Origin: Monoraphidium neglectum
Lineage: Eukaryota; Chlorophyta; Chlorophyceae; Sphaeropleales; Selenastraceae
Assembly (NCBI RefSeq): GCF_000611645.1
Contig: NW_014012433.1
Coordinates: 1 to 10,570 of the forward strand
Length of the DNA: 10,570 bases
Direction: 5' to 3'
How positions within the stretch are numbered: the stretch's first letter is position 1; each line of letters opens with the position of its first letter. Under the pieces are notes generated by a model that did no database searches, was not told the DNA's origin, and was given only the letters and a program-made list of their open reading frames with translations. Made by a program: the position numbers and the translations under genes. Positions 1 through 7,548 of this stretch are shown here, piece by piece.

Positions 1-1256
1 CCCGCGGGCGGCGGCGCGGCCGCGGCCGCGGCCGCGGGCGGCGGCGGCGGGGGGCTGGCGGGGTAGAGGCTGGACCCCCTGAGGACGGCCACGGGCTGCC
101 ACTTCTGGGTGAACGCCTCGTCAGCGCGCGCGCTGAGCGGCAGCTGGACGGCCATGAAGCCGTGGGACGCGCCGCCGGCGCGCTTCGCGACGGAAAGGAC
201 CCACTCGAGCGACAAAAACTGCGGCGGCGCCCCCAGGGCGGCGGCGCGGGGAGGGGAGCAAGGGAGTCATTAGTTACAGTGCCGTCATACAAACACACAC
301 ATGACGGCCACAATGCAAACGGCGGCAGCTTTTGATCCTCCGACTGCAGCAGAGCACCACCACCCAAAATATGTCGGGATTGTTGCACCAGCTGCTTTGT
401 GATTTTCGCCCACGCCATCGAATGACCTGGGCCCGGTGACCGCAGCGCTGCCGGCCGAATGGCGGGTGGCCAGGAGCCGCGGGCGGCCCACCTGGTCCCC
501 GTCTGGCGGCACCCTCAAGGAACTCCAGGTGGCGAGGCCGTAGCCCCGCACCTTGTTCTCCCTGCCACGGGGGACGAAATGAGCGGAACGTGACGTGAGG
601 GCACCACCTCTTGGCAAGCAGGCAGCAGCGCTGAGCTACCGACGGAGCGATTCCCCGGAATAGGACGCCCGAAGCCGTGAAACCCTGAGTCCTGACCCCA
701 GAGCCGTACAAAATCCCGGCAAGTGTGGAAACCCCGGGCACCCTCCACTCCAGGCGCCCTAAACCCCGGGCGCCGTAAACCCCACCTCCTGAGGGCCTCC
801 AGCTCCCCAAAGGCCGCCTCCAGCGCCGCCTCCAGCTGGCCCCTGCCGACGCCGCGCGGCAGCAGCTCCTCCGCCACGTTGTGCAGGTACAGCAGGTCCA
901 CCTGGCGCGGGGTGACGTCACGCGGCGTCACACGCGGTTGGGCGCGGGGGCGCGACTGCAAGCGCGGCGGCAGCGGCGGCGCCGCCGGCGGGCAGGGCAC
1001 TAAGGCGCAGCACACGCGCGTTGACCGCGGGCCGTGCGTTGGCTGATGCGACTGCGAGCATATGGCGAGTGCGGCGCTTTCGATGCAGGGGCGCCGCCCC
1101 ACCGTTTCGAGGCGCAGGCGCTCGAGGCTGCGCTCCACCGAGGCGCGGATGCAGGCCGGGTGGATGCAGTAGTCCCCGATCTGGGGGGTTGACGTTGTGT
1201 TGTGTATGGTGTGTGTATTTGGTGTAGTGTTGTGGTGTGTTGTGTTATGTGGTGTG

Positions 1257-1288
<32 letters not shown>

Positions 1289-1514
1289 CGTGCATGCGTG
1301 CGTGCGGGCGTGTGTGTATCTGTGTGTGTGGTCATGTGATGTGCTGAGGAAGGCGAGGCGCGGCATTGGAAGACCCTAGCCAGGCGCACGGCCCTGTGTC
1401 CCCTCTGAAAAATACAAACGTTTTCAACCCGCCTGGCCGCGGCCTCACCTCGTCAGGCTGCAAGTGCAGCACCGCCGCCGCTGCATTCTGCCCAGCCGCA
1501 CTGGGTGCCGCTGC

Positions 1515-1559
<45 letters not shown>

Positions 1560-3361
1560 TGTGCCACCAGCGGCACCACCGGCCGGCACCGCCGCCTTGC
1601 GCCCGAGGGTGGCGCCTCCGCCGCCACCGCCGCCGACGCCTCCCAGCCCGTTTTGGCCCAGCCCCGCCTGCTGAAGCCACCGCGCCAGCCGCCGCGCGTT
1701 TTGGCCCGCGAGCCGCGCCCCCGCCCCCGCGCCCGCCGCCGCAGGGTTCTGCGCCCCGCCGCCCGCCGCACCGCCGCCGCCCGCGCCGACTCCCGCGGCG
1801 CCGCCAGCCCCAAGCGGCGGGTCTTTCCGGAGGAAGGGCGTCGCCGCCGCGCGCCGGCGCAGGTCCGCGTCGACGTACCCCGCCTTGGTCGACACGAACA
1901 GCGCGTCGCGGGTCGCGGTGACCTGGCCGCCCCTGAAATCACCCATGCGGGCGCCGGACAGCAGCAGCGACAGCGCGCGGCCGACCGTCTGCTCTGACCG
2001 GCCGTTTCGGTAGTTGCTGGCTGCGGGGGCGGAGCGCGCAAGTCGCCACGCGACGGCGTGAGCGGCCGCAGTTGCACAGCAAAGCCGGGTGCGACACGGG
2101 CAAACAAAGCGTGCCCGGAGGCACCCTCGGGAACCCCTGGCAGCCGCAGCAAGCCTGCGCCGCGAGCACGAGCACGGCCCCAGTGCGCACCCCTCACGCG
2201 CGGTCAACCCTCGCCGCCCACGCCACAAAGTCCGAGTGGTGCCGCACAGTCCGCGGCGTGGGCCCCGCCCGCAATAGCGACGTCCGCCCACCCGTGTCAA
2301 TGAGGTTCCAGCCGCGCGTCACCGAGTACACCAGCGCGCACAGCTGCGCCTCGTCGGTGGCCGCGTCTGGCGTGCCCATGTAGGTGCCCACGCCCAGGCT
2401 GCTGATCAGCAGAGTGTCCTCGCCTGCGGCCACGCCGCACGTTTCAGTGGTCGGCCGCATCACGTGCTTCAGCTCCGCCCTCGATGCGGGCAGCACCCTG
2501 CACTGACGGCCCCGGCCTGCTGCTGTGCCCCGCGGCTTCCCGGCACCGCTCCCATGGCGCCGCTGCAGTCGCTGCTCAAGGTTCGCGCTGCGCGGCGGCC
2601 CGGCGCCTTGCCTCCGGCCGCCGTGCGCCGGCAGAGCCGTCCCCGCTCTTCCCACCCACACCGCCGTCGTCCCGCCCTGGACGCTTTGCAACTGCCGCAC
2701 CCTCCCCATGCAGCCCCCACTTCCATGGCTCCTCACCCTGCTTTCCCTCCATGTAATACACTGCATTGTAATGGTCCTGCGCCACCCCCTTGTCCGACTT
2801 GTCCGCCCGAAATGCGTCCCCAAAGGCCCAGGTGCCATCGGCGGTGGCATGGCCCGCGTGACGGAACGGCGCCTGCAGGCGCCGCATGGGCCAACGGCAA
2901 GAGGGGGCGCCATGCGTCGCCATGCGGCCGCCATGCGGGGGTCGTGGGAGGCGCATGGCGGCCTGCAGCCGATGCCTCGCTGGGGGGCGCGGTGCCATGC
3001 GGCTGGCTGCATGGCGCTCATGCGCAGCCGGCGCGGCGGCCCGCTGTCCATCAAAGCCTTGCAGGCTTCGCATGCGGCGCTTCGCTCGCATGCTCACCTG
3101 CCCGGCAGTGCCCGTTGCTGCGCACGGCGCGACGTTGCAGCTGATCGGGCAGACGCGCCTCATGACGTACGGATTGGTGAGGCACTGGTTGCTGCTGGCG
3201 TCAGCCTCGCAGGACTCCCGGCGGTCGCGGCACGCCGCCAAGCGCGCATCCGGCGCGTCGGTCCCCTCATTCCAGCCTATGAACGCAGCCGACCGCTCGC
3301 GAGGGTCCAACGCGGCCGAAAGGCCGGCCAGGGCTAGCAACACCAGCGTCCACCGGGTCAT
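1..3361 (-). CDS. Secreted ShKT domain-aldo/keto reductase fusion, 8 exons, 3' end truncated by window
   Basis: Exons in transcript order are 3361-3098, 2872-2721, 2497-2292, 2020-1449, 1180-1103, 901-786, 561-492 and 218-1. Every intron is GT-AG and every phase fits, giving about 558 residues before the window edge. Residues 1-19 form a signal peptide and residues 44-80 a six-cysteine ShKT domain. From about residue 140 the protein reads as an NAD(P)H-dependent aldo/keto reductase: ISSLGVGTYMG, then IDTASNY across an exon junction, FVSTKAGYV, DLLYLHN, YGLATW. The catalytic tetrad is complete: D206, Y211, K253, H431. K and H are about 178 residues apart, against about 33 in typical AKRs, because of a Gly/Ala-rich insertion. 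Start: an upstream in-frame ATG at 3394 exists, but the ATG at 3361 puts the hydrophobic signal first. The AKR subgroup and substrate cannot be named. The exon 2 donor and its join to exon 3 are the least certain; a donor after 2737 spliced to an acceptor at 2516 is also in phase. The last exon may end before 1, as its tail turns into Pro/Ala repeat. Confidence 0.82.
677..784. repeat. Imperfect AAACCCCGGGCGCC minisatellite in AKR intron 6
   Basis: Copies of AAACCCCGGGC(A/G)CC begin at about 729 and 761, with partial copies at 777 and 680. They lie within the intron between exons 6 and 7. The units resemble each other over about 15 bases, so this is probably a short decayed tandem array. Confidence 0.45.
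1256..1284. repeat. (TG)n microsatellite inside AKR intron 4
   Basis: A TG dinucleotide run sits in a wider GT-rich stretch (1195-1340) that fills most of the intron between exons 4 and 5. On the transcribed (minus) strand it reads as CA repeats. It explains the His/Thr-rich open frames seen there, which are not genes. Confidence 0.85.
1449..2020 (-). CDS. Exon 4: AKR core with Gly/Ala-rich insertion
   Basis: The first 50 codons carry conserved AKR core (NYRNGRSEQTVGRAL, then FVSTKAGY with the catalytic Lys). The remaining roughly 135 codons are mostly Gly, Ala, Arg and Gln, including an alanine run of about 18 residues encoded by the GCC/GCG tract near 1519-1557. The AKR fold resumes only in the next exon at CIHPACIRASVERSL. 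The insertion falls on the loop between the strand bearing the catalytic Lys and the following helix, so the barrel may tolerate it. The alternative, an unrecognised intron inside this exon, cannot be excluded, because low-complexity DNA of this kind contains many GT and AG pairs. Confidence 0.72.
1519..1557. repeat. (GCC)13 trinucleotide microsatellite
   Basis: Thirteen uninterrupted GCC units lie inside exon 4 of the AKR gene, read as GCG alanine codons on the minus strand. Surrounding sequence is also GCN-rich, so the alanine run is longer than the pure repeat. Copy number is likely to vary between strains. Confidence 0.9.
2721..2872 (-). CDS. Exon 2: unrecognised linker segment between ShKT and AKR
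   Basis: This exon encodes about 50 residues containing TWAFGDAFRADKSDKG and AQDHYNAVYYMEGK, rich in aromatic and charged residues and unlike the low-complexity frames around it. I do not recognise the segment as a known domain. The acceptor (CTGCAG, ending at 2873) is in phase 0 with exon 1. With a donor after 2721 (GGAA|GTGGGG), exon 3 continues in frame as PWK-VLPASR. Its acceptor lies inside an 18-bp palindrome at 2867-2884. A stronger-looking donor consensus (GTGAGG) sits at 2736 and would need a different exon 3 acceptor. Coding status is supported by composition and phase, not by family recognition. Confidence 0.6.
2867..2884. repeat. 18-bp perfect palindrome at AKR exon 2 acceptor
   Basis: CGGCGCCTGCAGGCGCCG is its own reverse complement. 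The exon 2 acceptor CTGCAG is its centre, so in the pre-mRNA the splice site could be folded into a hairpin. Confidence 0.8.
3098..3361 (-). CDS. Exon 1: signal peptide and ShKT (ShK-like) domain
   Basis: This 88-codon exon begins with a basic-hydrophobic leader (MTRWTLVLLALAGLSAALD), so export into the secretory pathway is inferred. Cysteines at residues 44, 51, 60, 71, 75 and 80, with the NPYVM..VCPISC core, match the ShKT pattern of three disulfides. In algae and plants ShKT modules are usually appended to enzymes such as prolyl 4-hydroxylases, where they are thought to mediate protein interaction; they are not toxins there. The exon ends in phase 0 at CAG|GTGAGC. The last spacing (C-x4-C) is wider than the usual C-x2-C of ShKT. 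The frame stays open through intron 1, so intron retention would not stop translation at once, but the intron's composition (repeated CATGCG words) is unlike the exons. Confidence 0.75.
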
Positions 3362-3454
3362 CAGCGGGGTGGACTGGCGAATAGCGCCATCCATTACAGA
3401 TCACCCTCACCGCCCGGCGGGTGGCTTGTGCTCAAATGAACGAAATCAGCCGCA

Positions 3455-3470
3455 TATGCTTTTATTCAAA
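3455..3470 (-). promoter_or_regulatory. Possible TATA-like element upstream of the AKR gene
   Basis: On the minus strand the sequence GAATAAAAGCATATG forms an AT-rich island about 100 bases upstream of the chosen start codon, in an otherwise GC-rich region. Position and composition suit a core promoter, but no transcription start can be seen. Confidence 0.25.
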
Positions 3471-3937
3471 TCTGTGCTCGTTGGTCACACCTTTGCAGGG
3501 ACTTACTCACTGTCAGGACTCGCTGTCCTCTGCCCCGAGGTGCATACTTGATGCTTGCTTTGCAGCTGGCCACGCTACATGATTTGATTGTGGGGCGTCA
3601 TCGCAAGTGGACACAGCAGAGCAGCAAAGCATGCCGTCTCACCCGCTTTTTCTGCAAGAGGCACTGGGTGGCACTGGGTGGTGTTTGGGAACGTTGGCTG
3701 TGCCATGGTAAAACATGATGAATGTACTTCAGGCACCCCCTTATCGTACCCAAAAGTTTACAACACTCATACCGGCCATTGGAGAGAGTATGAGCGAACC
3801 TGTACTACCTGCAAACGTCAAACACACCCTGATTGCGCCGCCCCCCAGCCCCCGCCAGCCTGTACGTCGCACCCCTCCCCCCCCTTAACAACGGCTGGAA
3901 AGGTTGTATAATAGAGCGTATCAGCCACGCATCATCG

Positions 3938-3979
3938 TGTTTGTGTGTGTGTGTGTGTTTGTGTGTGTGTGTGGGGGGG
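3938..3979. repeat. TG/TTTG microsatellite followed by a G run
   Basis: TG dinucleotides interrupted by two TTTG steps end in a run of nine G residues. The tract is noncoding. Confidence 0.8.
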
Positions 3980-4118
3980 GGTGTTCGCGTGTGTGTGGGT
4001 CTGCGGCAGGCGCCCAAGGCGGCTGATACAGGGGATGAGCGGCCAACTGCGCCGAGATAGATAACTATAGCAATCTTCTCAAGCAATTCAGGGGCGCTGG
4101 ACGCCCGGTTACGGGGCT

Positions 4119-4141
4119 GCCCGCGAACTTAGCTCGCGGGC
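4119..4141. other. GC-rich inverted repeat, 8-bp stem and 7-base loop
   Basis: GCCCGCGA and TCGCGGGC pair perfectly around the loop ACTTAGC. There is no adjacent gene end or U-run, so a terminator or RNA role is not supported. It could be structural DNA or part of an unrecognised transcript. Confidence 0.5.
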
Positions 4142-5562
4142 TCCGCGGGGCCAACCTCTTGCGCGTGCTCGTGCGCCTGCTAGATGCGATGGAACACCCG
4201 GCGTCCTCCGCAATCAATTTCATTAATTGATTTTGTATAACTTGAGCCGTTTACACACCCCACAAGACGCCCCCGTGGGCTACGACGTATTGCTGCAAAT
4301 TGCTGGGCATTGCGGGAACGGCACATCCAGCTCCCCGCGCGTGCGTGAATGCGCTGAAACATACAAATTACCTCATGAAGCGTCTAGGTGGGTGTCCCCG
4401 GGCAAACGGCCACTTTGTTGGCAGCACTGCCACAGAGTTACTGACTGCACCTGCCACTGCACCACAGCAGCGGTATTGCCACAGCACAGGGGCGCGTGGC
4501 GCCGAAGCAACGGCAGCCATGCAGACAGGCAGGTACATAGCTAGCGTACTAGCTTTCCTTCTGTGGTCGCGGGATATTTGATCCTGCGATCAAATCGAGG
4601 ACTGGGGAGCGCTCCAAGTGCAGCAACTGCCCAGGTGCGGGGTGGTTGCTTTGTAGGGGGGGGTGGTTGAGGGGGCAGGCACGGGCAGCTTTTCAACATG
4701 CGCGTCTGTGCACGCTGGCGGGCGGCGCACATGCTCCTCACCACCCCTTCCACCCTGCCACCCACCGCCAGTTATCCCCAACCAACACAACCTCCCTCAC
4801 CCCCACCCCTCAACGCGGGGCTATGAGCCAGCCTTACATACAATCCCAGCGAGGTCGGGAGCGGCGTTGGCAAGCTGCACCAGCCGCGGCCGACAAGGAG
4901 GGTGGAGGCGGCAGCAGCGGCGGCGCAGTCGGCAGTCGTGCGTCTGCCATGGGCCCGGGCGGCGGCGGCGCAGTGGCAACGGCAGCGCTCGCCGGCCCGT
5001 GGCGCAGCTGCCAGGCTCGTGAGCAGCTCAAACAGTAGCAGCAGGGGGAGATGCTGGCCAGGCCTGCCTAAATATCCTTAGATATGGGGCCTATGACCAC
5101 GCTATACTGGAGCAGCTGCCGGCATTTGTGCAGGCGCGGTGAGGCTGTTAGGCACGGCGCGGTGGGCCGTATGACTGGAGGTCAGGCTTTGGGGCGGGGG
5201 CATCAAGACTATTGCTGGGGAAGGGGCGGCGGGGATATCATGTGGGGCAACATGTTGACGACCGGAGGCCGGCTTACCCCCCCCCCCCTCTCGCCCTCCC
5301 TCTCCCCACCCGCACCCCACAAGGTGGGGCTTCTCAGAAGGCTATGCATGCCTTCGTGTGAATCAGTAAGGATGGCTCGGCGCTGGCACGATCCCTGGTC
5401 CCGTATAGCATCGCGGATGACAACGTGTCGCCAACGCCCCGTTGCACACGCAGCTCGCGGCGGCCACGCCCGTGCCACTGCAACCGCCCCCATTGCTGGC
5501 GCTTGCCCGGCAAGGGGCCCTGCCGCCAGCAGCTGCAGCAAATGCAGCAGTGCAGGGATGGA

Positions 5563-5564
<2 letters not shown>

Positions 5565-5603
<39 letters not shown>
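5565..5603. repeat. (CAG)13 microsatellite
   Basis: Thirteen pure CAG units are followed by CAG/CAT mixtures to about 5635. Read on the plus strand in the frame described for 5442-6065, this gives glutamine. Confidence 0.9.
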
Positions 5604-5606
<3 letters not shown>

Positions 5607-5763
5607 CAGCAGCAGCATCAGCATCAGCAGCAGCAGCTACAGCAGCGGCAGCGGCAGCAGCAGCGGCAGCGGCAGCAGCAGCAGGAGCAAGGGGAGGACA
5701 AGCAGCAGCAGCAGCCACAGCAGCAGCAGGGGGAGGAGGAGCAGCAGCGGCAGCAGCGACGGC

Positions 5764-5765
<2 letters not shown>

Positions 5766-5810
<45 letters not shown>
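5766..5810. repeat. (CAG)15 microsatellite
   Basis: Fifteen uninterrupted CAG units lie in the same phase as the 5565-5603 tract, separated from it by CGG, GAG and CCA interruptions. The two tracts and the DNA between them form one compound array. Confidence 0.9.
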
Positions 5811-5813
<3 letters not shown>

Positions 5814-6191
5814 CAGCAGCAGTGGCAGCAGCGGGGGCAGCAGCTGCAAAATAAGCTGCTGTAGCAGCAGCAGCTGCAGGAGCAGCAGGTGGACGCGCCA
5901 GCCGCAACAGGTGGCAGCCAGCAGCCCGCACCAGCCAGCATGATGGCACCCTTGTTGGCTCCACCCGCGGCGCACTGCGCCGCGCCTGCACCGGCATCAG
6001 CCAGGCTGATGACGAAGGAGCTGCTGCGCGAGGAGGCGGCGCGCGTCTGGGCAGGGAGCACCTGACAAGCGCCCCAAACCATTATGTGCACTCCCCACAA
6101 CTTTGAGTAGTAATCACGCCGTGCATGCACACTATCCTTTCTCAACATCTATCTTTTCCATTGACCTTCCTGTGACTATCTAGTGTGTACT

Positions 6192-6278
6192 TTGGCGCCT
6201 GCGGTGCCAACTGACACAACCACCTTGCCTGGGCGCCGCAGGCGCCCAGAGGCAGCGGCGGGCGCCGAAGGCGCCCGC
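6192..6278. repeat. Three consecutive GGCGCC-NNN-GGCGCC hairpins
   Basis: Stem-loops occur at 6193-6209 (TTGGCGCC/GGTGCCAA, one mismatch, loop TGC), 6229-6249 (CTGGGCGCC/GGCGCCCAG, loop GCA) and 6258-6278 (GCGGGCGCC/GGCGCCCGC, loop GAA). The shared core and trinucleotide loop suggest one repeated element. A similar GGCGCC-CGA-GGCGCC core occurs near 10334. Confidence 0.7.
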
Positions 6279-6311
6279 AACACATTTTTTCCCCTTCCCC
6301 CCTTCCTTTTC

Positions 6312-6352
6312 CAGACCCACACGCGCGCGCATGCGCGCGCGTCAGACCCACA
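6312..6352. repeat. 22-bp alternating CG palindrome flanked by direct repeats
   Basis: Positions 6321-6342 form a perfect palindrome of alternating purine-pyrimidine steps centred on GCATGC. The 10-base word CAGACCCACA occurs at 6312-6321 and again at 6343-6352, framing it. Alternating CG is prone to Z-DNA or cruciform formation; that property is general knowledge, and its relevance here is inference. Confidence 0.75.
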
Positions 6353-6369
6353 TATACCGAACCTAGCCC

Positions 6370-6371
<2 letters not shown>

Positions 6372-6428
<57 letters not shown>

Positions 6429-6429
6429 T
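6372..6429. repeat. (TG)n microsatellite with one GA interruption
   Basis: About 29 TG units are broken once by GAG at roughly 6400. It accounts for the Thr/His and Val/Cys open frames in the area. Confidence 0.95.
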
Positions 6430-7210
6430 CATTCGAACGTGATGTCAGCGACAACCACGACACCAACCAGCAAAACCAGCGTGTAGACGACTGCGGCGGA
6501 TGCAGATAGAGAAGAGAATTGCTAACTCAACAATAACGCGTGCTGTACAACATGTGTTGATGGTAATAGAAGAACTGCCAGTTTCTTTCCTTTGCACACC
6601 TCCCCCTTCAAAACAATTTCAGTGAGGCATCAGCAGTGACCTCTGCGTGTGGTAGTGGTTGGGGTTTCACCCTGCGCATGCATTTATTTGTGGCACTGAC
6701 ACCCACAGGCAGCGTAGCATTTGAGGAGTTTTTTTTGCATTTTTTAGCACCAGCCTCCCAAGGACAGTGTTTCAGCTGTGAACTGCTGTGACGCGTGTGG
6801 ACCCAACAACAGCCTCCCAGATTAAAACATCAAAATGAACCCTCGTCCTTGATGACAAACCTTGTGGTAACATTAACACAGGTGAAGGCACTGCATTTTC
6901 CGAAGGTTAGCACAGTGGCTAGGCGCGTGCTGTTCGCACCACTTTCCAAGGGGGGCTTGTCTGGCGGGGCGGTTTGGTTGCAACAAGCCGCCGCAGCTTT
7001 GCCGCGGCTTTGTCGCGGCGATCGCATTTTTTTGCTTTCGGCCTCTTTTAAATAATCACGAGCGGCAGCTATAGTAGCAGCCTCGCCTGCACTGGGGTTG
7101 GCCTGTCAGCCACCGACCTGCCACTGCTGTGGGTGTGGGACGGTGGCCTGCCGGGCCACGGCTCGATTACTACCCAGTCGACGGGTTCCGCCACAGCCCC
7201 CTCGCCCACA

Positions 7211-7265
7211 AACGGGCCCTGTAACGGGCCCTGTAACAAACGGGCCCTGTAACAAACGGGCCCTG
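7211..7265. repeat. Tandem repeat of AACGGGCCCTGTAACA, four copies
   Basis: AACGGGCCCTG occurs at 7211, 7223, 7239 and 7255, with spacings of 12, 16 and 16 bases. Each unit has a GGGCCC palindrome, and three carry TGTAA, the polyadenylation signal word of chlorophyte green algae. No gene end is visible immediately upstream, so a role in 3' processing is only a possibility. Confidence 0.8.
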
Positions 7266-7293
7266 GTGAGCTCTTTAAGCTCGCCAAGCTCAC
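7266..7293. other. Inverted repeat next to the TGTAA tandem array
   Basis: GTGAGCT at 7266-7272 pairs with AGCTCAC at 7287-7293 around a 14-base loop; an internal GAGCT/AGCTC pairing competes with it. It directly follows the last GGGCCC unit. Confidence 0.4.
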
Positions 7294-7431
7294 GAGTAAC
7301 GCAACATCAGACGGGTCGCGCAGGGTCGCTCGTTGTTGATGAGCAAAGCCACCTTCGCGTCGACGTGGTCTGGACCTCCTGTCGCAGCGCATGCCTCTCA
7401 ACTGCTCTGCGCTTCGAAGTGCAGTCATACG

Positions 7432-7440
7432 CCAAATAAA
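7432..7440 (+). promoter_or_regulatory. Possible TATA-like element for the lectin-like gene
   Basis: AAATAAAG lies about 110 bases upstream of the ATG at 7549, in a local AT-rich patch. This spacing is similar to that of the AT-rich element before the AKR gene. Evidence is positional only. Confidence 0.2.
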
Positions 7441-7548
7441 GCTCATAGATCATAGTAAAGGGAACCCCCGTGGCGTGCAGCGCGAGTCTCATCGACCAAC
7501 ATTTCGTCACTCGCAGCAGTGCGGCTGTGGTCTTCCGCCACGCCCAGC

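Larger units (their letters stand above)
3400..4822. other. Intergenic region with no supported gene
   Basis: This stretch lies upstream of the AKR gene. It is less GC-rich than the exons. Open frames on both strands are short, have no recognisable motif and lack convincing splice structure. It contains a (TG)n tract near 3940-3972 followed by a G run, and a GC-rich hairpin at 4119-4141. Confidence 0.6.
5442..6065 (+). pseudogene. Glutamine-repeat protein frame with an in-frame TAG; exon or pseudogene
   Basis: One frame reads HTQLAAATPVPLQPPPLLAL, then a short Ala-rich stretch, then long Gln tracts (two runs of 13 and 15 CAG codons with Glu, Arg, His and Leu interruptions). After the TAG at 5862-5864 the same frame continues with more Gln, then VDAPAATGGSQQPAPAS, APLLAPPAAH and LMTKELLREEAARVWAGST before TGA at 6063. 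The flanks on both sides look like protein, which argues that this phase is or was coding. A candidate acceptor (GTTGCACACGCAG) ends at 5452. The true 5' part is unknown; an open frame at 4824-5038 rich in Gly/Ala could be an upstream exon, but no in-phase junction was found. Ser and Ala frames of the same repeat are also open, so certainty is low. No DNA-binding or enzymatic domain is visible. Confidence 0.4.
6066..7430. other. Noncoding stretch with hairpins and microsatellites
   Basis: No gene is supported here. Base composition shifts to more A and T from about 6430 to 6930. The region contains three GGCGCC hairpins, a CG palindrome, a long (TG)n array and a GGGCCC/TGTAA tandem repeat, annotated separately. 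Open frames at 6795-7055 (plus) and 7069-7446 (minus) lack recognisable motifs. Confidence 0.55.

Noticed and set aside
755..784. CCCTAAACCCC as an interstitial telomere repeat
   Set aside because: Only one CCCTAAA unit occurs, inside an imperfect GC-rich minisatellite in an intron.
2464..3551. Long plus-strand open frames opposite AKR exons 1-3
   Set aside because: They are antisense shadows of GC-rich coding DNA with no recognisable motif; the minus strand has ShKT and AKR motifs and splice sites.
3588..3911. Open frame as a small gene
   Set aside because: It has no motif, ordinary length for chance, and no splice or promoter support.
4227..4581. Cys-rich plus-strand frames (HCGNGTSSSP, DCTCHC)
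   Set aside because: There is no signal peptide, no domain match and two overlapping frames of equal quality; they are likely chance.
5084..5854. Polyalanine and polyserine frames across the CAG repeat
   Set aside because: The repeat opens all frames. Only the glutamine frame has protein-like flanks on both sides, although this choice is not proven.
6142..6466. Thr/His repeat open frames on the minus strand
   Set aside because: They are translations of the (TG)n microsatellite and lack flanking coding sequence.
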